45,484 nucleotides of DNA from Pseudoalteromonas sp. T1lg23B (GTDB lineage: Bacteria > Pseudomonadota > Gammaproteobacteria > Enterobacterales > Alteromonadaceae), in the NCBI RefSeq assembly GCF_002964665.1, contig NZ_PQBZ01000037.1:1-45484 (forward strand), written 5' to 3'. Within the stretch, counting starts at the first letter, position 1. Each line of letters begins with the position of its first letter. Made by a program: the position numbers and the translations under genes. Of this stretch, positions 26,899 through 36,752 are shown in pieces. Under the pieces are notes generated by a model. That model had not been told where the DNA came from and searched no databases. It was given only the letters and a program-made list of their open reading frames with translations.

Positions 26899-27675
26899 TT
26901 ATTGTAGCAGATGCTCTGGGATGGGAGGCAGTGCGTATGGGGTAATGATTTTATCTAGCTGCTTATTTTTTGCCATTTCCATCATGGCATTGCGTAGATG
27001 TTGCGCAGCTTCGCTTTGCGCGAAATCTTTACTGATAGCCATATAACCGTAAATCACATTGGTATAGCGATAATTCATTTTTTCAAGCTGGGAGATAGGC
27101 TGTTTAAGTACTTTCATTGCAACCTCAGCTGTATCTTCAACAGCAATGGCCAAATCTACCCGCTCTTTAAGCACCAAATCAAAAGCTACTTGCTCTGAAG
27201 TCACTTCGACTTTTGACAGTTTTGAATCTTTATCAAAGCGTTCAAAAAATGCCGCACCTCGCATCACCGCAATACGTTTGTCGTATAAATCTTCGAAGCG
27301 ATTAACGACCATGTTGCTACCTTTCTTAGCATATAAAACAAATGAGGATGACAAAGCCATATAGGGCGGATCAACAAAGACCATGTTGGTTTCACGCTGC
27401 GGAGTTTTAATAAGCCCTCCCATGATGTCTACATCTCCCTGCTCTAGCATACGTAAACATCTAGATAGTGGACAAGGGACAGGACGGATATGATATTTAT
27501 CCGCGACAGCAGCTCGAGTTATGTCTAAGATCAGGCCCGAGGAATCCCCATCACTGCCTACTTGGCTGTAAGGGGGGGCATGATCAACTGCAACGTGGAT
27601 TATCTGATGTTGCGCACTCGCGCTGTACACCATGCACGTAACCAGAAAATAAAACGCCAATATCAAGTGTCGCAA
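26899..27675 (-). CDS. Periplasmic solute-binding protein, family 3 type, TTG start
   Basis: This 258-residue protein has signal peptide (M)RHLILAFYFLVTCMVYSASA. The mature part matches amino-acid-type SBP_bac_3 proteins: VAVDHAPPYSQ near the start, then DIMGGLIKTPQRETNMVFVDPPYM and LYDKRIAVMRGAAFFERF. There is no ABC permease or ATPase next to it, so it is an orphan receptor or scavenger. The start is a TTG at 27675 with AGAGGTG about 7 nt upstream; the next ATG would cut away the signal peptide. Confidence 0.85.
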   Translation of the reverse strand: MRHLILAFYFLVTCMVYSASAQHQIIHVAVDHAPPYSQVGSDGDSSGLILDITRAAVADKYHIRPVPCPLSRCLRMLEQGDVDIMGGLIKTPQRETNMVFVDPPYMALSSSFVLYAKKGSNMVVNRFEDLYDKRIAVMRGAAFFERFDKDSKLSKVEVTSEQVAFDLVLKERVDLAIAVEDTAEVAMKVLKQPISQLEKMNYRYTNVIYGYMAISKDFAQSEAAQHLRNAMMEMAKNKQLDKIITPYALPPIPEHLLQ

Positions 27676-27821
27676 ATTATCACACCTCTAACTTCGACCT
27701 AATTATGTGCATAGCAAACAGAACATATAGTGCTTAGCAAAACCAAGCTAGAGACCATACGCAATAAAAATGTCACAATATTATGTCAGCATGTAATGTT
27801 AACTGTACCATAAGGAAAACC

Positions 27822-28946
27822 ATGGCACTGAGTATTTTTTATCAATTTTTTCTACTCGGCTGTACCAGCTTTGGCGGCCCTGCAGCCCATTTAGGCTTTT
27901 TTAAAAAGCATTTTGTTGATAATTTGGGTTGGCTTTCCAATGAGCGCTATGCAGCCATGATCAGTTTGTCGCAAATATTACCAGGTCCGGGATCAAGTCA
28001 GGTTGGCTTTGCAATCGGTCTCGAGCGAGCTGGAATATTTGGCGGAATAGCAGCATTTTTGGGTTTTACCTTACCCTCTTTTTTAATCATGCTGTTGTTA
28101 GCAATGAGCGCTTCGCAACTAGACAGTGCGCTCTTAGGTGTTATCAATGGCCTCAAGCTGTTTGCCGTTGTGATAGTCGCCGATGCAGTCTTGTCGATGG
28201 CAAAAAGTTTTTGTAAGACCATCCCTCTTAAGCTTGTCGCTTTTGTCAGCACCATGGTTTTACTGCTTTTACCCAGTTTGCAAGCGCAACTGCTCGTGTT
28301 AGCCGTCACAGCATGCGTAGCCTGTGTTTATCGTTTTTCTGTCATTCCAACACACAATGTTCACACAGCAAATAACAAGGTCAACCTACCCGTACTCAGT
28401 CTCTTTAGCCTACTCTTTCTCATCACGTTCTTCGGTCTGCCAAATGAGCTGTTTGCACAGTTCTATCAAGCGGGGGCTTTGGTATTTGGCGGTGGTCATG
28501 TGGTACTACCGCTACTGCAAAATACCGTATCAGAGTTAAGTCAAGACAGCTTTTTAACTGCTTATGCCGCAGCACAAGCGGTTCCTGGTCCAATGTTCAG
28601 CATTGCCACATACTTAGGCGCCACTCTAGCAAGCGAACATATCTGGCTTTTTGCTGTAATAGCAACTGTGGCAATATTTTTACCCGGTTTACTCTTAATG
28701 TGGGCATTCCATAACAATTGGCAATCATTGAGTTCCTTACCCAGATTTGCCAGTGTGACATGTGCATTAAACGCTGCCGTAGTTGGCTTGCTAGCCGCAG
28801 CGCTTTATAACCCCATTTGGCAATCAGCTGTTTACTCAATCACGCACATGCTAACAGTCATTGGTGGCTTTGTACTCTTTAAGTATTTTAAACCACCTAT
28901 TTGGATGATGTTACTGCTGTTCTGCGTTGTGGGGATGCTGCTGTAG
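27822..28946 (+). CDS. chrA: Chromate transporter (CHR family, fused two-domain form)
   Basis: This 374-residue membrane protein has two homologous CHR halves. The N-terminal motif LGCTSFGGPAAHLGFFKKHFV and LSQILPGPGSSQVGFAIGL are typical, and the second half has GALVFGGGHVVLPLLQN and AAQAVPGPMFSIATYLGA. Studied members export chromate in antiport with sulfate; others have unknown substrates. The ATG at 27822 follows AAGGAAAACC; an in-frame ATG 13 codons earlier lacks a ribosome site. Its last 36 nt overlap the 3' end of the convergent MscS-family gene. Confidence 0.9.
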   Translation: MALSIFYQFFLLGCTSFGGPAAHLGFFKKHFVDNLGWLSNERYAAMISLSQILPGPGSSQVGFAIGLERAGIFGGIAAFLGFTLPSFLIMLLLAMSASQLDSALLGVINGLKLFAVVIVADAVLSMAKSFCKTIPLKLVAFVSTMVLLLLPSLQAQLLVLAVTACVACVYRFSVIPTHNVHTANNKVNLPVLSLFSLLFLITFFGLPNELFAQFYQAGALVFGGGHVVLPLLQNTVSELSQDSFLTAYAAAQAVPGPMFSIATYLGATLASEHIWLFAVIATVAIFLPGLLLMWAFHNNWQSLSSLPRFASVTCALNAAVVGLLAAALYNPIWQSAVYSITHMLTVIGGFVLFKYFKPPIWMMLLLFCVVGMLL

Positions 28947-30119
28947 CAGCTGACCGGAAATACTTTGATATGGGCGTAACTGGAATGCGCCCATAATCGC
29001 AAGCATGTGATCGATAAGATCCGCTTGCAAATGCTCATAGGCTACCCATTTTTTATTACTGCTGAAGCAGTAAAACTCTATTGGTAAACCATAGTTTGCG
29101 GGCGCAAGCTCCCGTACCATCATGACACATTCTTTATTAATACCCGGATGTTGTGCCAAATATTGCTCTGCATATCGGCGGAACAACCCTAAATTTGTCG
29201 TTTTGTCTGGCCATGATTCAATATCATTTAATGAGTTAAACTCGCGCTTTAACGCTTCGACTTCCTGCTGTTCTAGCACTTTGATAGAGTGAATATCAAT
29301 CAACACCGCTCGCTTTATGCGACGTCCAGCAGACTCCTGCATTGCACGCCAATTTTTAAACGAATCTGAAATCAGCATATAAGTTGGGATCGTCGTGACG
29401 GTGTTGTCCCAGTTTCGAACGCGTACCGTGTTCAAACCTAGGTCGATAACTTCACCGTCCGCCCCAAATGCATCAACTTGGATCCAATCTCCTGTTTTTA
29501 CCAAGCGATTGGCAGCGATTTGAATGCTAGCAACCAAACCCAAAATGGTATCTTTAAAGACTAATAGCGTAACCGCAGCGATAGCACCAAAGCCCGAGAG
29601 AATATAGGTTGGAGATTTGTCGAGAATCAAACTGATAATAAGGATGCTACTAACAATAAATGTCATCAGCTTAGTAACTTGCACAATCCCCTGTATTGGC
29701 ACATCTTTAGCGAATCTCAGCTGGTTGTAGATTGCATGCGCTAGATTTACAAAACCACTAAATAAAAAGCCGGTGACGATGATCAGGACGATTTGACCAA
29801 CAGACAATAAGATACTCATTAGCCAAGCAGGTGCCACAAAAACTTTATCATAAAAGGCTAAAAACGCGACGCAGCACAGCATTGCCGCCAACCTGCCTGT
29901 GACTTTATTAAGCTCTGATGCCAAGTGACCAATGCGCGTAGGTGAAACTTTTGTCAGCCCCTTTTGAATACTCGGAAACACCAATCTGCGCGTAAACAGA
30001 TAAAGTAACAGCAAGGCGACAACTCCAACGCTGTTAGCTGTAAGCGCACTCAATAAACTACCTTGCGGCATATTTACAAACCAAGTATCAAATAAATCGG
30101 TAATGTGAACCAATGTCAT
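28911..30119 (-). CDS. MscS-family mechanosensitive channel (YbdG-like)
   Basis: This 402-residue protein has several N-terminal TM segments (about 28-160). The pore-lining helix and MscS beta domain follow (about 175-290, FGAIAAVTLLVFKDTILGLVASIQIAANRLVKTGDWIQVD, split around residue 195). The C-terminal cytoplasmic domain ends in a glutamine/histidine-rich tail. The layout and RNWDNTVTTIPTYMLISDSFKNWRAM match the YbdG/YnaI-like branch, which opens under osmotic downshock. Its ATG overlaps the stop of the upstream acyltransferase (ATGA), so it is translationally coupled to a lipid-modifying gene. Confidence 0.88.
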   Translation of the reverse strand: MTLVHITDLFDTWFVNMPQGSLLSALTANSVGVVALLLLYLFTRRLVFPSIQKGLTKVSPTRIGHLASELNKVTGRLAAMLCCVAFLAFYDKVFVAPAWLMSILLSVGQIVLIIVTGFLFSGFVNLAHAIYNQLRFAKDVPIQGIVQVTKLMTFIVSSILIISLILDKSPTYILSGFGAIAAVTLLVFKDTILGLVASIQIAANRLVKTGDWIQVDAFGADGEVIDLGLNTVRVRNWDNTVTTIPTYMLISDSFKNWRAMQESAGRRIKRAVLIDIHSIKVLEQQEVEALKREFNSLNDIESWPDKTTNLGLFRRYAEQYLAQHPGINKECVMMVRELAPANYGLPIEFYCFSSNKKWVAYEHLQADLIDHMLAIMGAFQLRPYQSISGQLLQQHPHNAEQQ

Positions 30120-31036
30120 AAAGGGGCCGTTTCCTTATTAACCACAGCATTCTTTTTTTCATAGTGTAAATAGAGTTGGCTAAGTTGCTTATCTTTATTT
30201 TGCCAAAGGGTATTGAGATAATTTTGAAACACGACACGGTATTGCTTGTCTTGTTGGTAACAACCTTGTGGCACACTGGCAATATCTATCAATGCAATAT
30301 CGACATGCACGCTTTGCAGTTGCCCCAACATAAAGCTACGACATATATGCTCATTTTTAGATTGATACATGATGGTGGTATTCAATAACCCATCCAGTTG
30401 CTCACCTAATACTTCTAGCGCAAATGCCGTTCCCCCAGCTTTGGGTTTTAGTAAATGACTAAATGTACTTTGTTGCTTGTGCTGTTTTATCTTGGTAAAT
30501 CTTGTTCCTTCGGCAAAGTTAATCACCGTCGTTGGGTGCTGACGAAAGTTACGGCAACTGTGTTTGGTACGCGCAACATCGAGACCCTTGAGCTTTGGAT
30601 TTTTAGCGACCTGAGCTTTACTTGCACGTTTCATAAACGGCATACCCATCGCCCACGCTCCAGTTCCAATGAAAGGAACGTACTTGAGTTCGTCTTTTAA
30701 GAAAAACTTAGGTGCAGGTAAAGCTTGGTTGGCACTTAACACTACAATGTCAAGCCAACTGATGTGGTTTGCCACCAACAGGTACCAGCCTTGTTGCTTG
30801 ACCTCTGCTGGTATATTCACATTGATCTGTTCACAACCGACTTGTAACGCCAATTTGTTGCCCTGACACCAAAGCCCATATGCAAGGTGAAGTAATTCAG
30901 ACACGGCCCTAATTGGCAGAATTAGCTTGACCAGACCTAGGGCAAATACCACGACGCCACACACTAACGTGTTTACTAACAGTATCAAAGTCGCAGATAA
31001 GCCGAAAAACCAATTTGGTAAAACATTTCTTAGCAT
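30116..31036 (-). CDS. 1-acyl-glycerol-3-phosphate acyltransferase-like protein (YihG-like)
   Basis: This 306-residue PlsC-superfamily enzyme has N-terminal TM segments (about 10-40). The catalytic block I, NHISWLD (HxxxxD form), is present, as is block III, NFAEGTRF. It probably transfers acyl chains to lysophospholipid, as proposed for E. coli YihG (about 310 residues). It is the second of two tandem paralogues, 25 nt after the first, and its stop overlaps the MscS-family start. Substrate specificity cannot be read. Confidence 0.87.
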   Translation of the reverse strand: MLRNVLPNWFFGLSATLILLVNTLVCGVVVFALGLVKLILPIRAVSELLHLAYGLWCQGNKLALQVGCEQINVNIPAEVKQQGWYLLVANHISWLDIVVLSANQALPAPKFFLKDELKYVPFIGTGAWAMGMPFMKRASKAQVAKNPKLKGLDVARTKHSCRNFRQHPTTVINFAEGTRFTKIKQHKQQSTFSHLLKPKAGGTAFALEVLGEQLDGLLNTTIMYQSKNEHICRSFMLGQLQSVHVDIALIDIASVPQGCYQQDKQYRVVFQNYLNTLWQNKDKQLSQLYLHYEKKNAVVNKETAPL

Positions 31037-31061
31037 TGCGCAACCTCACTTTGTTTCATTG

Positions 31062-31931
31062 TTAGCTACGTAACCGCTGTAACTGCTCGTCCTTTTGGCT
31101 CCACAACTGATTCAGCTCCGCCTGAAAACGTACTCTAAAATCGTTGTCATTGCTATAGTCACCAATCAAGTTCTCACTCACTGGCAACACTTCCACATGT
31201 ACATCTATTTGTTTGACTCGACCACTGACGAAGTCAACAAATGTAGGAATGCCATCTGGGTAATGAATCGTCACATTGACCACTTTACTCAACTGCTCAC
31301 CCATCGCCTGCATAACAAATGCAATACCGCCAGCCTTAGGCTTAAGTAAATGTTTAAAGGGACTGTTTTGGCGACGATGCTTTTGGGGCGTATAGCGCGT
31401 ACCTTCTACAAAGTTAACGATACTGACCGGCATGGCTTTAAACTTTTCACACGCTTTACGCGTGGTTTCCACATCTTTACCTTTGAGCTTGGGGTTCTTT
31501 TTTAACTGACTTTTACTGGTACGCGTCATAAATGGAAAATCTAGTGCCCACCAAGCTAAGCCAAGAAATGGCACATATAGCAATTCTTTTTTTAAGAAGA
31601 AGTTTAAAAAAGGTATCCGACGATGTAACACTCGTTGCATCACCAAAATATCCACCCAACTTTGATGATTGGCGATGACTAGATACCAGTCTCGTTGTTT
31701 CAACTCACTTAAGCCTTCAACATTCAACCTGTATGGTGACAACAACTTTTGGGTGAGGTTGTTACCGGCTACCCAAAAGCTTGCACACTCTTTTGCCAGC
31801 CAACTGCACGCCTTTTGCAATACAGTAATGGGTAATAGTTTGATCAACCCAAAAATAAAAATGGGAACAAACCATACTAATGTGTTCAGTGCATACAGTA
31901 TCAAACTCAGAATACAACGTAACAACGACAT
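31062..31931 (-). CDS. Acyltransferase of the PlsC/YihG type, tandem paralogue
   Basis: This 289-residue protein has N-terminal hydrophobic helices (about 5-35), block I NHQSWVD and block III NFVEGTRYTPQKHRRQ. It shares long stretches with its downstream neighbour: FLKKELLYVPFLG, KNPKLKGKDVETTRKAC and HLLKPKAGGIAFVMQAMGEQL. That indicates an old duplication. It is first in a three-gene operon with the second acyltransferase and the MscS-family channel. Two copies suggest different acyl-chain or head-group preferences, which is inference. Confidence 0.87.
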   Translation of the reverse strand: MSLLRCILSLILYALNTLVWFVPIFIFGLIKLLPITVLQKACSWLAKECASFWVAGNNLTQKLLSPYRLNVEGLSELKQRDWYLVIANHQSWVDILVMQRVLHRRIPFLNFFLKKELLYVPFLGLAWWALDFPFMTRTSKSQLKKNPKLKGKDVETTRKACEKFKAMPVSIVNFVEGTRYTPQKHRRQNSPFKHLLKPKAGGIAFVMQAMGEQLSKVVNVTIHYPDGIPTFVDFVSGRVKQIDVHVEVLPVSENLIGDYSNDNDFRVRFQAELNQLWSQKDEQLQRLRS

Positions 31932-32053
31932 GCAATGCTTCCTTTACAGCCTAGCCAACTGGCTGAGTCATAAGCAGACAACTCAGCCTTTAATATGGCC
32001 GACGATGATACCTTGTTTTTAGCCAGCAAAAAACCTAACTCTTTATATTTTAT

Positions 32054-33933
32054 CTAGTCTTCAAAATAGGTATAGCCTGCCAATCCAGCATTGAGTTCTT
32101 GTAAGTATTGTGCTCTTAACGATTCATCCTGCACCGTTTCACTCACACGTGTGACAAAGTTATTTGCCAACTGAGTGTGATCATAATGAACAAATTTTAA
32201 TACGTCCTGAACACTGTCACCCTTAATGGCATTGGTTAGATTATAGCCATCATCACACAGTTCAACGTGGACGGAATCCGTATCCCCAAACAAGTTATGT
32301 AGATCACCTAAAATTTCTTGATAAGCGCCCACCATAAACATCGCTATATGATATTGCTCACCTGGGACATACGGAGGAATCGGTAAGCTTGATTCAATAC
32401 CAGAACCTTCAACATAATCGCGGATCTGGCCATCGGAGTCACAGGTTATATCCTGCAAAATAGCTCTTTGAGTCAGTGGTTGATCTAATGATTCTATCGG
32501 CATCACAGGAAACAGCTGCTGAATGCCCCATACATCTGGCAATGATTGGAACAATGAGAAGTTCACAAATAATTTATCCGCCAATTTTTCATTTAAGTCA
32601 TCCAACACTTCACGGTGCGCACGAGCGTTCTCATTGAGGAACTCTCTAACTCGGTGCAAAATAGTGAAATATAGCTGCTCAATTTGCGCCCACTGAGTCA
32701 TGCTCACCATGCCATGAACATATTGGGCATGTGCTTCGCTAAATAAATGCATAGCGTCGGGTATGTTTCCAACGCTAAGCGCGCTGTGATACGACTATAA
32801 GCCTGCCAGAGCTCTTGTAAGATTACATGCGCATCTTGAGTTGGCATAATTGGGGTATGTTGATTCGGTGCCTTTTCAACGTCAATAACATCAGTAATTA
32901 GGACAGCGTGATGTGCCGTCAATGCTCGACCCGATTCAGTTATAATAGCGGGATGTGCTAGGCCATGCTGCTCACACACCTCAGCAAAAGCACTGACCAC
33001 ATTACGGGCATACTCGGCAACGGTGTAATTCATTGAACACGCACTGCGTGAGCCAGAACCTTCGTAATCAACGCCTAAACCGTCACCCACATCCACTGTT
33101 TTTAATGGTACACCTAATTGAGATAGCTCAGCAAAATGACGCGCACACTCTTTCAACGCACGATGAATATCACGTATGTTGGCTATTTGCGAACCAATGT
33201 GAAAATGCACTAAATTCATCAAATGCAATTTGTCAGCTTGTTTTAGCATCTCAACGGCTTCAAGAACCTGCCCTGCTGTCAGACCAAACTTACCTTTTTC
33301 CCCACCTGTGTTTTGCCACTTGCCTTTACCCACCGAATTCAAGCGAATCCGAATACCGATGGCAGGCTCAATATTTAAGTCGTCAATTTCTTTGATTAAG
33401 GTCGTCAGCTCAGACAATTTCTCAACCACGATATTCACTTTGTGGCCCATTGCTTGACCAATACAGGCGAGTCTTAAAAATTCGCTGTCTTTATATCCAT
33501 TACAAACGATTGTAATGGGTTGCGTTGCAACCCCTAAGATTGCCATCAGTTCTGGTTTAGAACCGGCTTCCAAGCCCACTTGACCACTTGGATGTGCCAG
33601 CAACTTTGTCACCACCGAACGCTGCTGATTTACCTTAATAGGGTAAACACAATTATATTGACCTTGATAGTCTCGTTGCTGGCAAGCCAATGCGAATGCA
33701 TCTGTCATGGTATCGACACGATGTTTTAAGATATCGGTAAAACGTACCAAAACCGGTAAAGTTAAGCCTTGTGCTTTAAAATCTTCAGTCAACTGATTCA
33801 GTGAAATTGGGGTTTTGTTGTGATCGCCGTCAGGATAAGCGACTAGCTCACCTTTTTTATTAATATCAAAATACCCTTCGCTCCAGTGAGCGACATTGTA
33901 TAAAGCACGTGCTGTGTCTAAACCCCAAGTCAT
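32054..33933 (-). pseudogene. speA: Biosynthetic arginine decarboxylase, split by a single-base frameshift
   Basis: SpeA converts arginine to agmatine using PLP. The first frame (409 codons from 33933) has YPIKVNQQRSVV with the PLP lysine, HFHIGSQI and VDVGDGLGVDYEGS. It runs to RLALETYP and then goes out of frame to a stop at 32704. The second frame carries on with DAMHLFSEAHAQYVHG through VNFSLFQSLPDVWGIQQLFP and TCDSDGQIRDYV to 32054. Restoring one C in the run at 32759-32761 joins them into 626 residues, close to the family length. A one-base change in a G/C run may be a sequence error or a real lesion. It is divergent from speE. Confidence 0.9.
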
Positions 33934-34307
33934 GGCTTACTCGTTTATTCATTGTTAAAACGTGTAGTTTAATACGCTAAGAACCATATGGCGATGACAT
34001 TTTTAGGCCAAGCTAGTGACCGATTTAGGCCTTACTGTTGAAGATTTGATGCCGTTAGCTAAAAGTCACCGAGCACTCAATATGAATCAGCAGATAACAG
34101 GCTCACGATTCTAAGGCTTGTGTGCCATAACCCGAGGCAATAATCGTCAAACCTTTTATTATTGTAAAACACTTTTTTTTCATTGAATTAGTCAATTTAT
34201 CTACAAAACAGGCCGTCATAATTTCCCTAAATGCGCTAAAATAAATTGAGCAAAACTCAAAGCACTGGCAAAATTGCCAACAATTTATAGTAAGTGTGAA
34301 AATAGAT
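33934..34307. other. Intergenic region between divergent speA and speE
   Basis: This 374-nt region has no supported gene. It must hold both promoters. A 6-bp inverted repeat TGGCAA-AA-TTGCCA (34266-34279) lies about 30 nt before speE and may be an operator or part of its 5' leader. A TAAAAT (34237-34242) could serve as -10 for speE, but no good -35 was seen. Confidence 0.4.
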
Positions 34308-35168
34308 ATGTCGAATTTAGAAGCAAACCGTTGGTTTACAGAGGTCAGCGACCGAGATGGAAGCGCCTTTTCACTACGCATCAACAAAAAGCTGGATGAG
34401 ATCCAATCACCTTTCCAGAATGTTGAGATGTATGAAACAACCAACTTTGGTAACCTCATGATCATCGATGGTTGCACTATGGTCAGCACCAGAGAAAACT
34501 TTTTCTATCACGAGATGATGAGCCACCCGGCACTTTTTTCTCACCCTGCACCAAAAAATGTGGTGATCATTGGTGGTGGTGACTGCGGCACCTTGCGTGA
34601 AGTATTAAAACATCCAGGCGTTGAAAGCGTAACTCAGATTGATATCGACGAAGTCGTGACGCAAATGTCGTTGAAATATTTTCCAGAGTTGTGTGAATCA
34701 AACAATGACCCACGTGCAACCGTGATGTTTGATGATGGCATCAAATATATGCGTGAAGCCGCCGCTGAATCTATTGATGTTGTTATTGTTGATGGGACCG
34801 ACCCTGTTGGTCCTGGTGAAGGACTGTTCAATCATGCCTTCTACAAAAGCTGCTTAGAGGCACTGCGCCCTGGTGGCATCATGGTTCAGCAAAGTGAGTC
34901 ACCACTTACTCACATGTCACTTCTTCTGGAAATGCGTGAAGCCATGCTTGAGGTTGGCTTTGTTGATTTACAAACGCTACCTTTCCCTCAGCCTATCTAT
35001 CCAAGTGGCTTGTGGTCAGCAACCATGGCACGTAAAGGTGAGTCGTTCAATGGCTTTAGAGAGCAAGATGCTGACAATGCACAGTTTGATACTGAGTATT
35101 ACAACACGGGTATTCACAAGGGCGCATTAGCAACCCCTAACTTTATGAAGCGCGCATTTAACAAATAA
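34308..35168 (+). CDS. speE: Spermidine synthase (polyamine aminopropyltransferase)
   Basis: This protein of about 286 residues is close to E. coli SpeE (288). It transfers the aminopropyl group of decarboxylated SAM to putrescine. Landmarks are YHEMMSHPALFSH, the nucleotide-binding IIGGGDCGTLREVL, IDIDEVV and the active-site DGTDPVGPGEGLF. The start MSNLEANRWF is chosen; an in-frame GTG four codons earlier is possible, and neither has a strong Shine-Dalgarno. It is divergent from speA, which supplies the upstream part of the same pathway. A bidirectional terminator follows. Confidence 0.95.
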   Translation: MSNLEANRWFTEVSDRDGSAFSLRINKKLDEIQSPFQNVEMYETTNFGNLMIIDGCTMVSTRENFFYHEMMSHPALFSHPAPKNVVIIGGGDCGTLREVLKHPGVESVTQIDIDEVVTQMSLKYFPELCESNNDPRATVMFDDGIKYMREAAAESIDVVIVDGTDPVGPGEGLFNHAFYKSCLEALRPGGIMVQQSESPLTHMSLLLEMREAMLEVGFVDLQTLPFPQPIYPSGLWSATMARKGESFNGFREQDADNAQFDTEYYNTGIHKGALATPNFMKRAFNK

Positions 35169-35192
35169 TATTTGTGCCGCTTTACAGGAAAT

Positions 35193-35220
35193 AAAAACCC
35201 AGACTATGTCTGGGTTTTTT
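35193..35220. terminator. Bidirectional terminator between speE and hemE
   Basis: The stem ACCCAGAC/GTCTGGGT with a TAT loop (35197-35215) is flanked by an A-run on the left and six T on the right. It serves both convergent genes. Confidence 0.92.
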
Positions 35221-35239
35221 GTCTTTTTAACTTGGCAAA

Positions 35240-36304
35240 TTACTTATGGTATTTGGCGCTGAACTCATGCACAGCGTTAATAAATACACCCGCATTTTCT
35301 GGATCAACATCAGGTGTAATGCCGTGGCCAAGGTTAAACACATGACCAGAGCCTTCACCAAAGCCTGCAAGGATTGATTGCACTTCTTCGCGAATACGCT
35401 CAGGTGTACCATGTAGCATCGCAGGGTCCATATTGCCCTGCAGCGCCACTTTGTCACCAACACGACGTTTTGCATCAGCAATATCAATCGTCCAGTCCAG
35501 ACCAATCGCATCACAGCCCGTCGCCGCAATCGCCTCAATCCACTGGCCACCATTTTTGGTAAATAGTGTTACCGGTACCTTGCGACCATCATGTTCACGA
35601 ATTAAACCATCCACGATTTTATGCATGTATTGCAAAGAAAACTCTTTATAATCACGAGGGCTAAGTACCCCGCCCCATGAATCAAATACCATCAATGATT
35701 GCGCGCCTGCTTTAACTTGCGCATTCAAGTAATCAATCACAGAGTCTGCAAGCTTATCAAGTAATAAATGTAATGTTTGCGGCTCGGCAAACGCCATTTT
35801 CTTAATTTTGCCGAATGTTTTACTGCTACCACCTTCAACCATGTAAGTTGCCAATGTCCAAGGTGAACCTGAGAAACCAATCAGCGGTACTTCACCTTTT
35901 AATTCACGACGGATGGTACTGACCGCATTCATTACATATCCCAGTTCATCAGTAGGATCGATGTTTGGAATATTTTTTACATCTTGTAATGAGCTGATCG
36001 GACGCTCGAACTTAGGACCTTCACCAGTCTCGAAGTACAGGCCTAACCCCATTGCATCTGGAATGGTTAAAATATCACTGAACAGGATTGCCGCATCTAG
36101 CGGATAACGACGCAATGGTTGCAAAGTTACCTCACAAGCAAGTTCTGCATTTTTGCATAAACTCATAAAATCGCCAGCTTGCGCACGGGTTGCACGATAT
36201 TCAGGTAAGTAACGCCCAGCTTGACGCATCATCCAGACAGGCGTGACATCAACCGGTTGTTTCATCAACGCACGTAAATAACGATCGTTTTTCAATTCGC
36301 TCAT
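35240..36304 (-). CDS. hemE: Uroporphyrinogen decarboxylase
   Basis: This 354-residue enzyme has exactly the E. coli length when started at [20 protein letters not shown]. It decarboxylates uroporphyrinogen III to coproporphyrinogen III in heme synthesis. Both signatures are intact: [16 protein letters not shown] near the N-terminus and [16 protein letters not shown] at about 145. The catalytic aspartate lies in [19 protein letters not shown] lies before the ATG. In E. coli hemE is near rsd and nudC; rsd lies just upstream here in the opposite orientation. Confidence 0.97.
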   Translation of the reverse strand: MSELKNDRYLRALMKQPVDVTPVWMMRQAGRYLPEYRATRAQAGDFMSLCKNAELACEVTLQPLRRYPLDAAILFSDILTIPDAMGLGLYFETGEGPKFERPISSLQDVKNIPNIDPTDELGYVMNAVSTIRRELKGEVPLIGFSGSPWTLATYMVEGGSSKTFGKIKKMAFAEPQTLHLLLDKLADSVIDYLNAQVKAGAQSLMVFDSWGGVLSPRDYKEFSLQYMHKIVDGLIREHDGRKVPVTLFTKNGGQWIEAIAATGCDAIGLDWTIDIADAKRRVGDKVALQGNMDPAMLHGTPERIREEVQSILAGFGEGSGHVFNLGHGITPDVDPENAGVFINAVHEFSAKYHK

Positions 36305-36481
36305 AGCGTATCTCGATTCCAATGCTTTAAAAATTGCGCAGATTGTATCACTATCTTGGCGCTCACTCTATCTAAACGAAAGCGCAAAATCGCGTAACTA
36401 TGATCTAGATTAAACTGCCCACAACTCAAACTGTTAGCAAATTTGTACTGAAATTAGACAAAATACATGGTGCGAAGGTAT
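36305..36481. other. Left part of the hemE-rsd intergenic region
   Basis: No gene or clear regulatory site is supported here. It must contain the hemE promoter on the minus strand. The right part of the same interval holds a candidate small RNA (36482-36613) and then the rsd promoter region. Confidence 0.4.
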
Positions 36482-36613
36482 TTACAAGCGAGGTAAAAAC
36501 TTGTTATAAAAATGCCGCGTTACAAAAATAACAACAAAACACCTTTATAATAATAACAATAATAGTTATCAACTAGCTAAACTGCATTCAAACCACCTTC
36601 TAGGTGGTTTTTT
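36482..36613 (+). ncRNA. Candidate small RNA with own promoter and terminator
   Basis: A promoter TTACAA (36482-36487), 17-nt spacer and TATAAA (36505-36510) is followed about 80 nt later by a strong intrinsic terminator, with no open gene between. The predicted transcript is about 36517-36613. It is rich in unpaired A and AAC/AATA runs (Hfq-type ARN content) and ends in the hairpin and U-tail. It matches the layout of an Hfq-dependent sRNA. It could instead be an attenuated leader of rsd. Confidence 0.45.
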
Positions 36614-36616
36614 CTT
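36590..36616 (+). terminator. Intrinsic terminator with no annotated gene upstream
   Basis: AAACCACCT pairs with AGGTGGTTT around a TCT loop (36590-36610) and is followed by TTTCTTTT. The nearest plus-strand gene upstream is speE, more than 1.4 kb away with its own terminator. This one therefore belongs to an unannotated transcript. Confidence 0.88.
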
Positions 36617-36752
36617 TTGTGTAACCTCAAAATAGGAACACCATATAAATCAATAACCTACCTTGTTTTTATGCAATAAAAATAAAAATAGGTTGACCTT
36701 TGCAACAGATTTCCTTTTTATAGAGTAAAACAATCCGCAATAGGAGATCACT

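Noticed and set aside
32704..32752. Two separate overlapping genes instead of one speA
   Set aside because: The two products are consecutive parts of one SpeA with no duplicated segment; adding one base restores a full-length protein.
34103..34489. 128-codon minus-strand frame overlapping the start of speE
   Set aside because: It lies antisense to clearly coding speE sequence, and its protein has no family features; a shadow frame.
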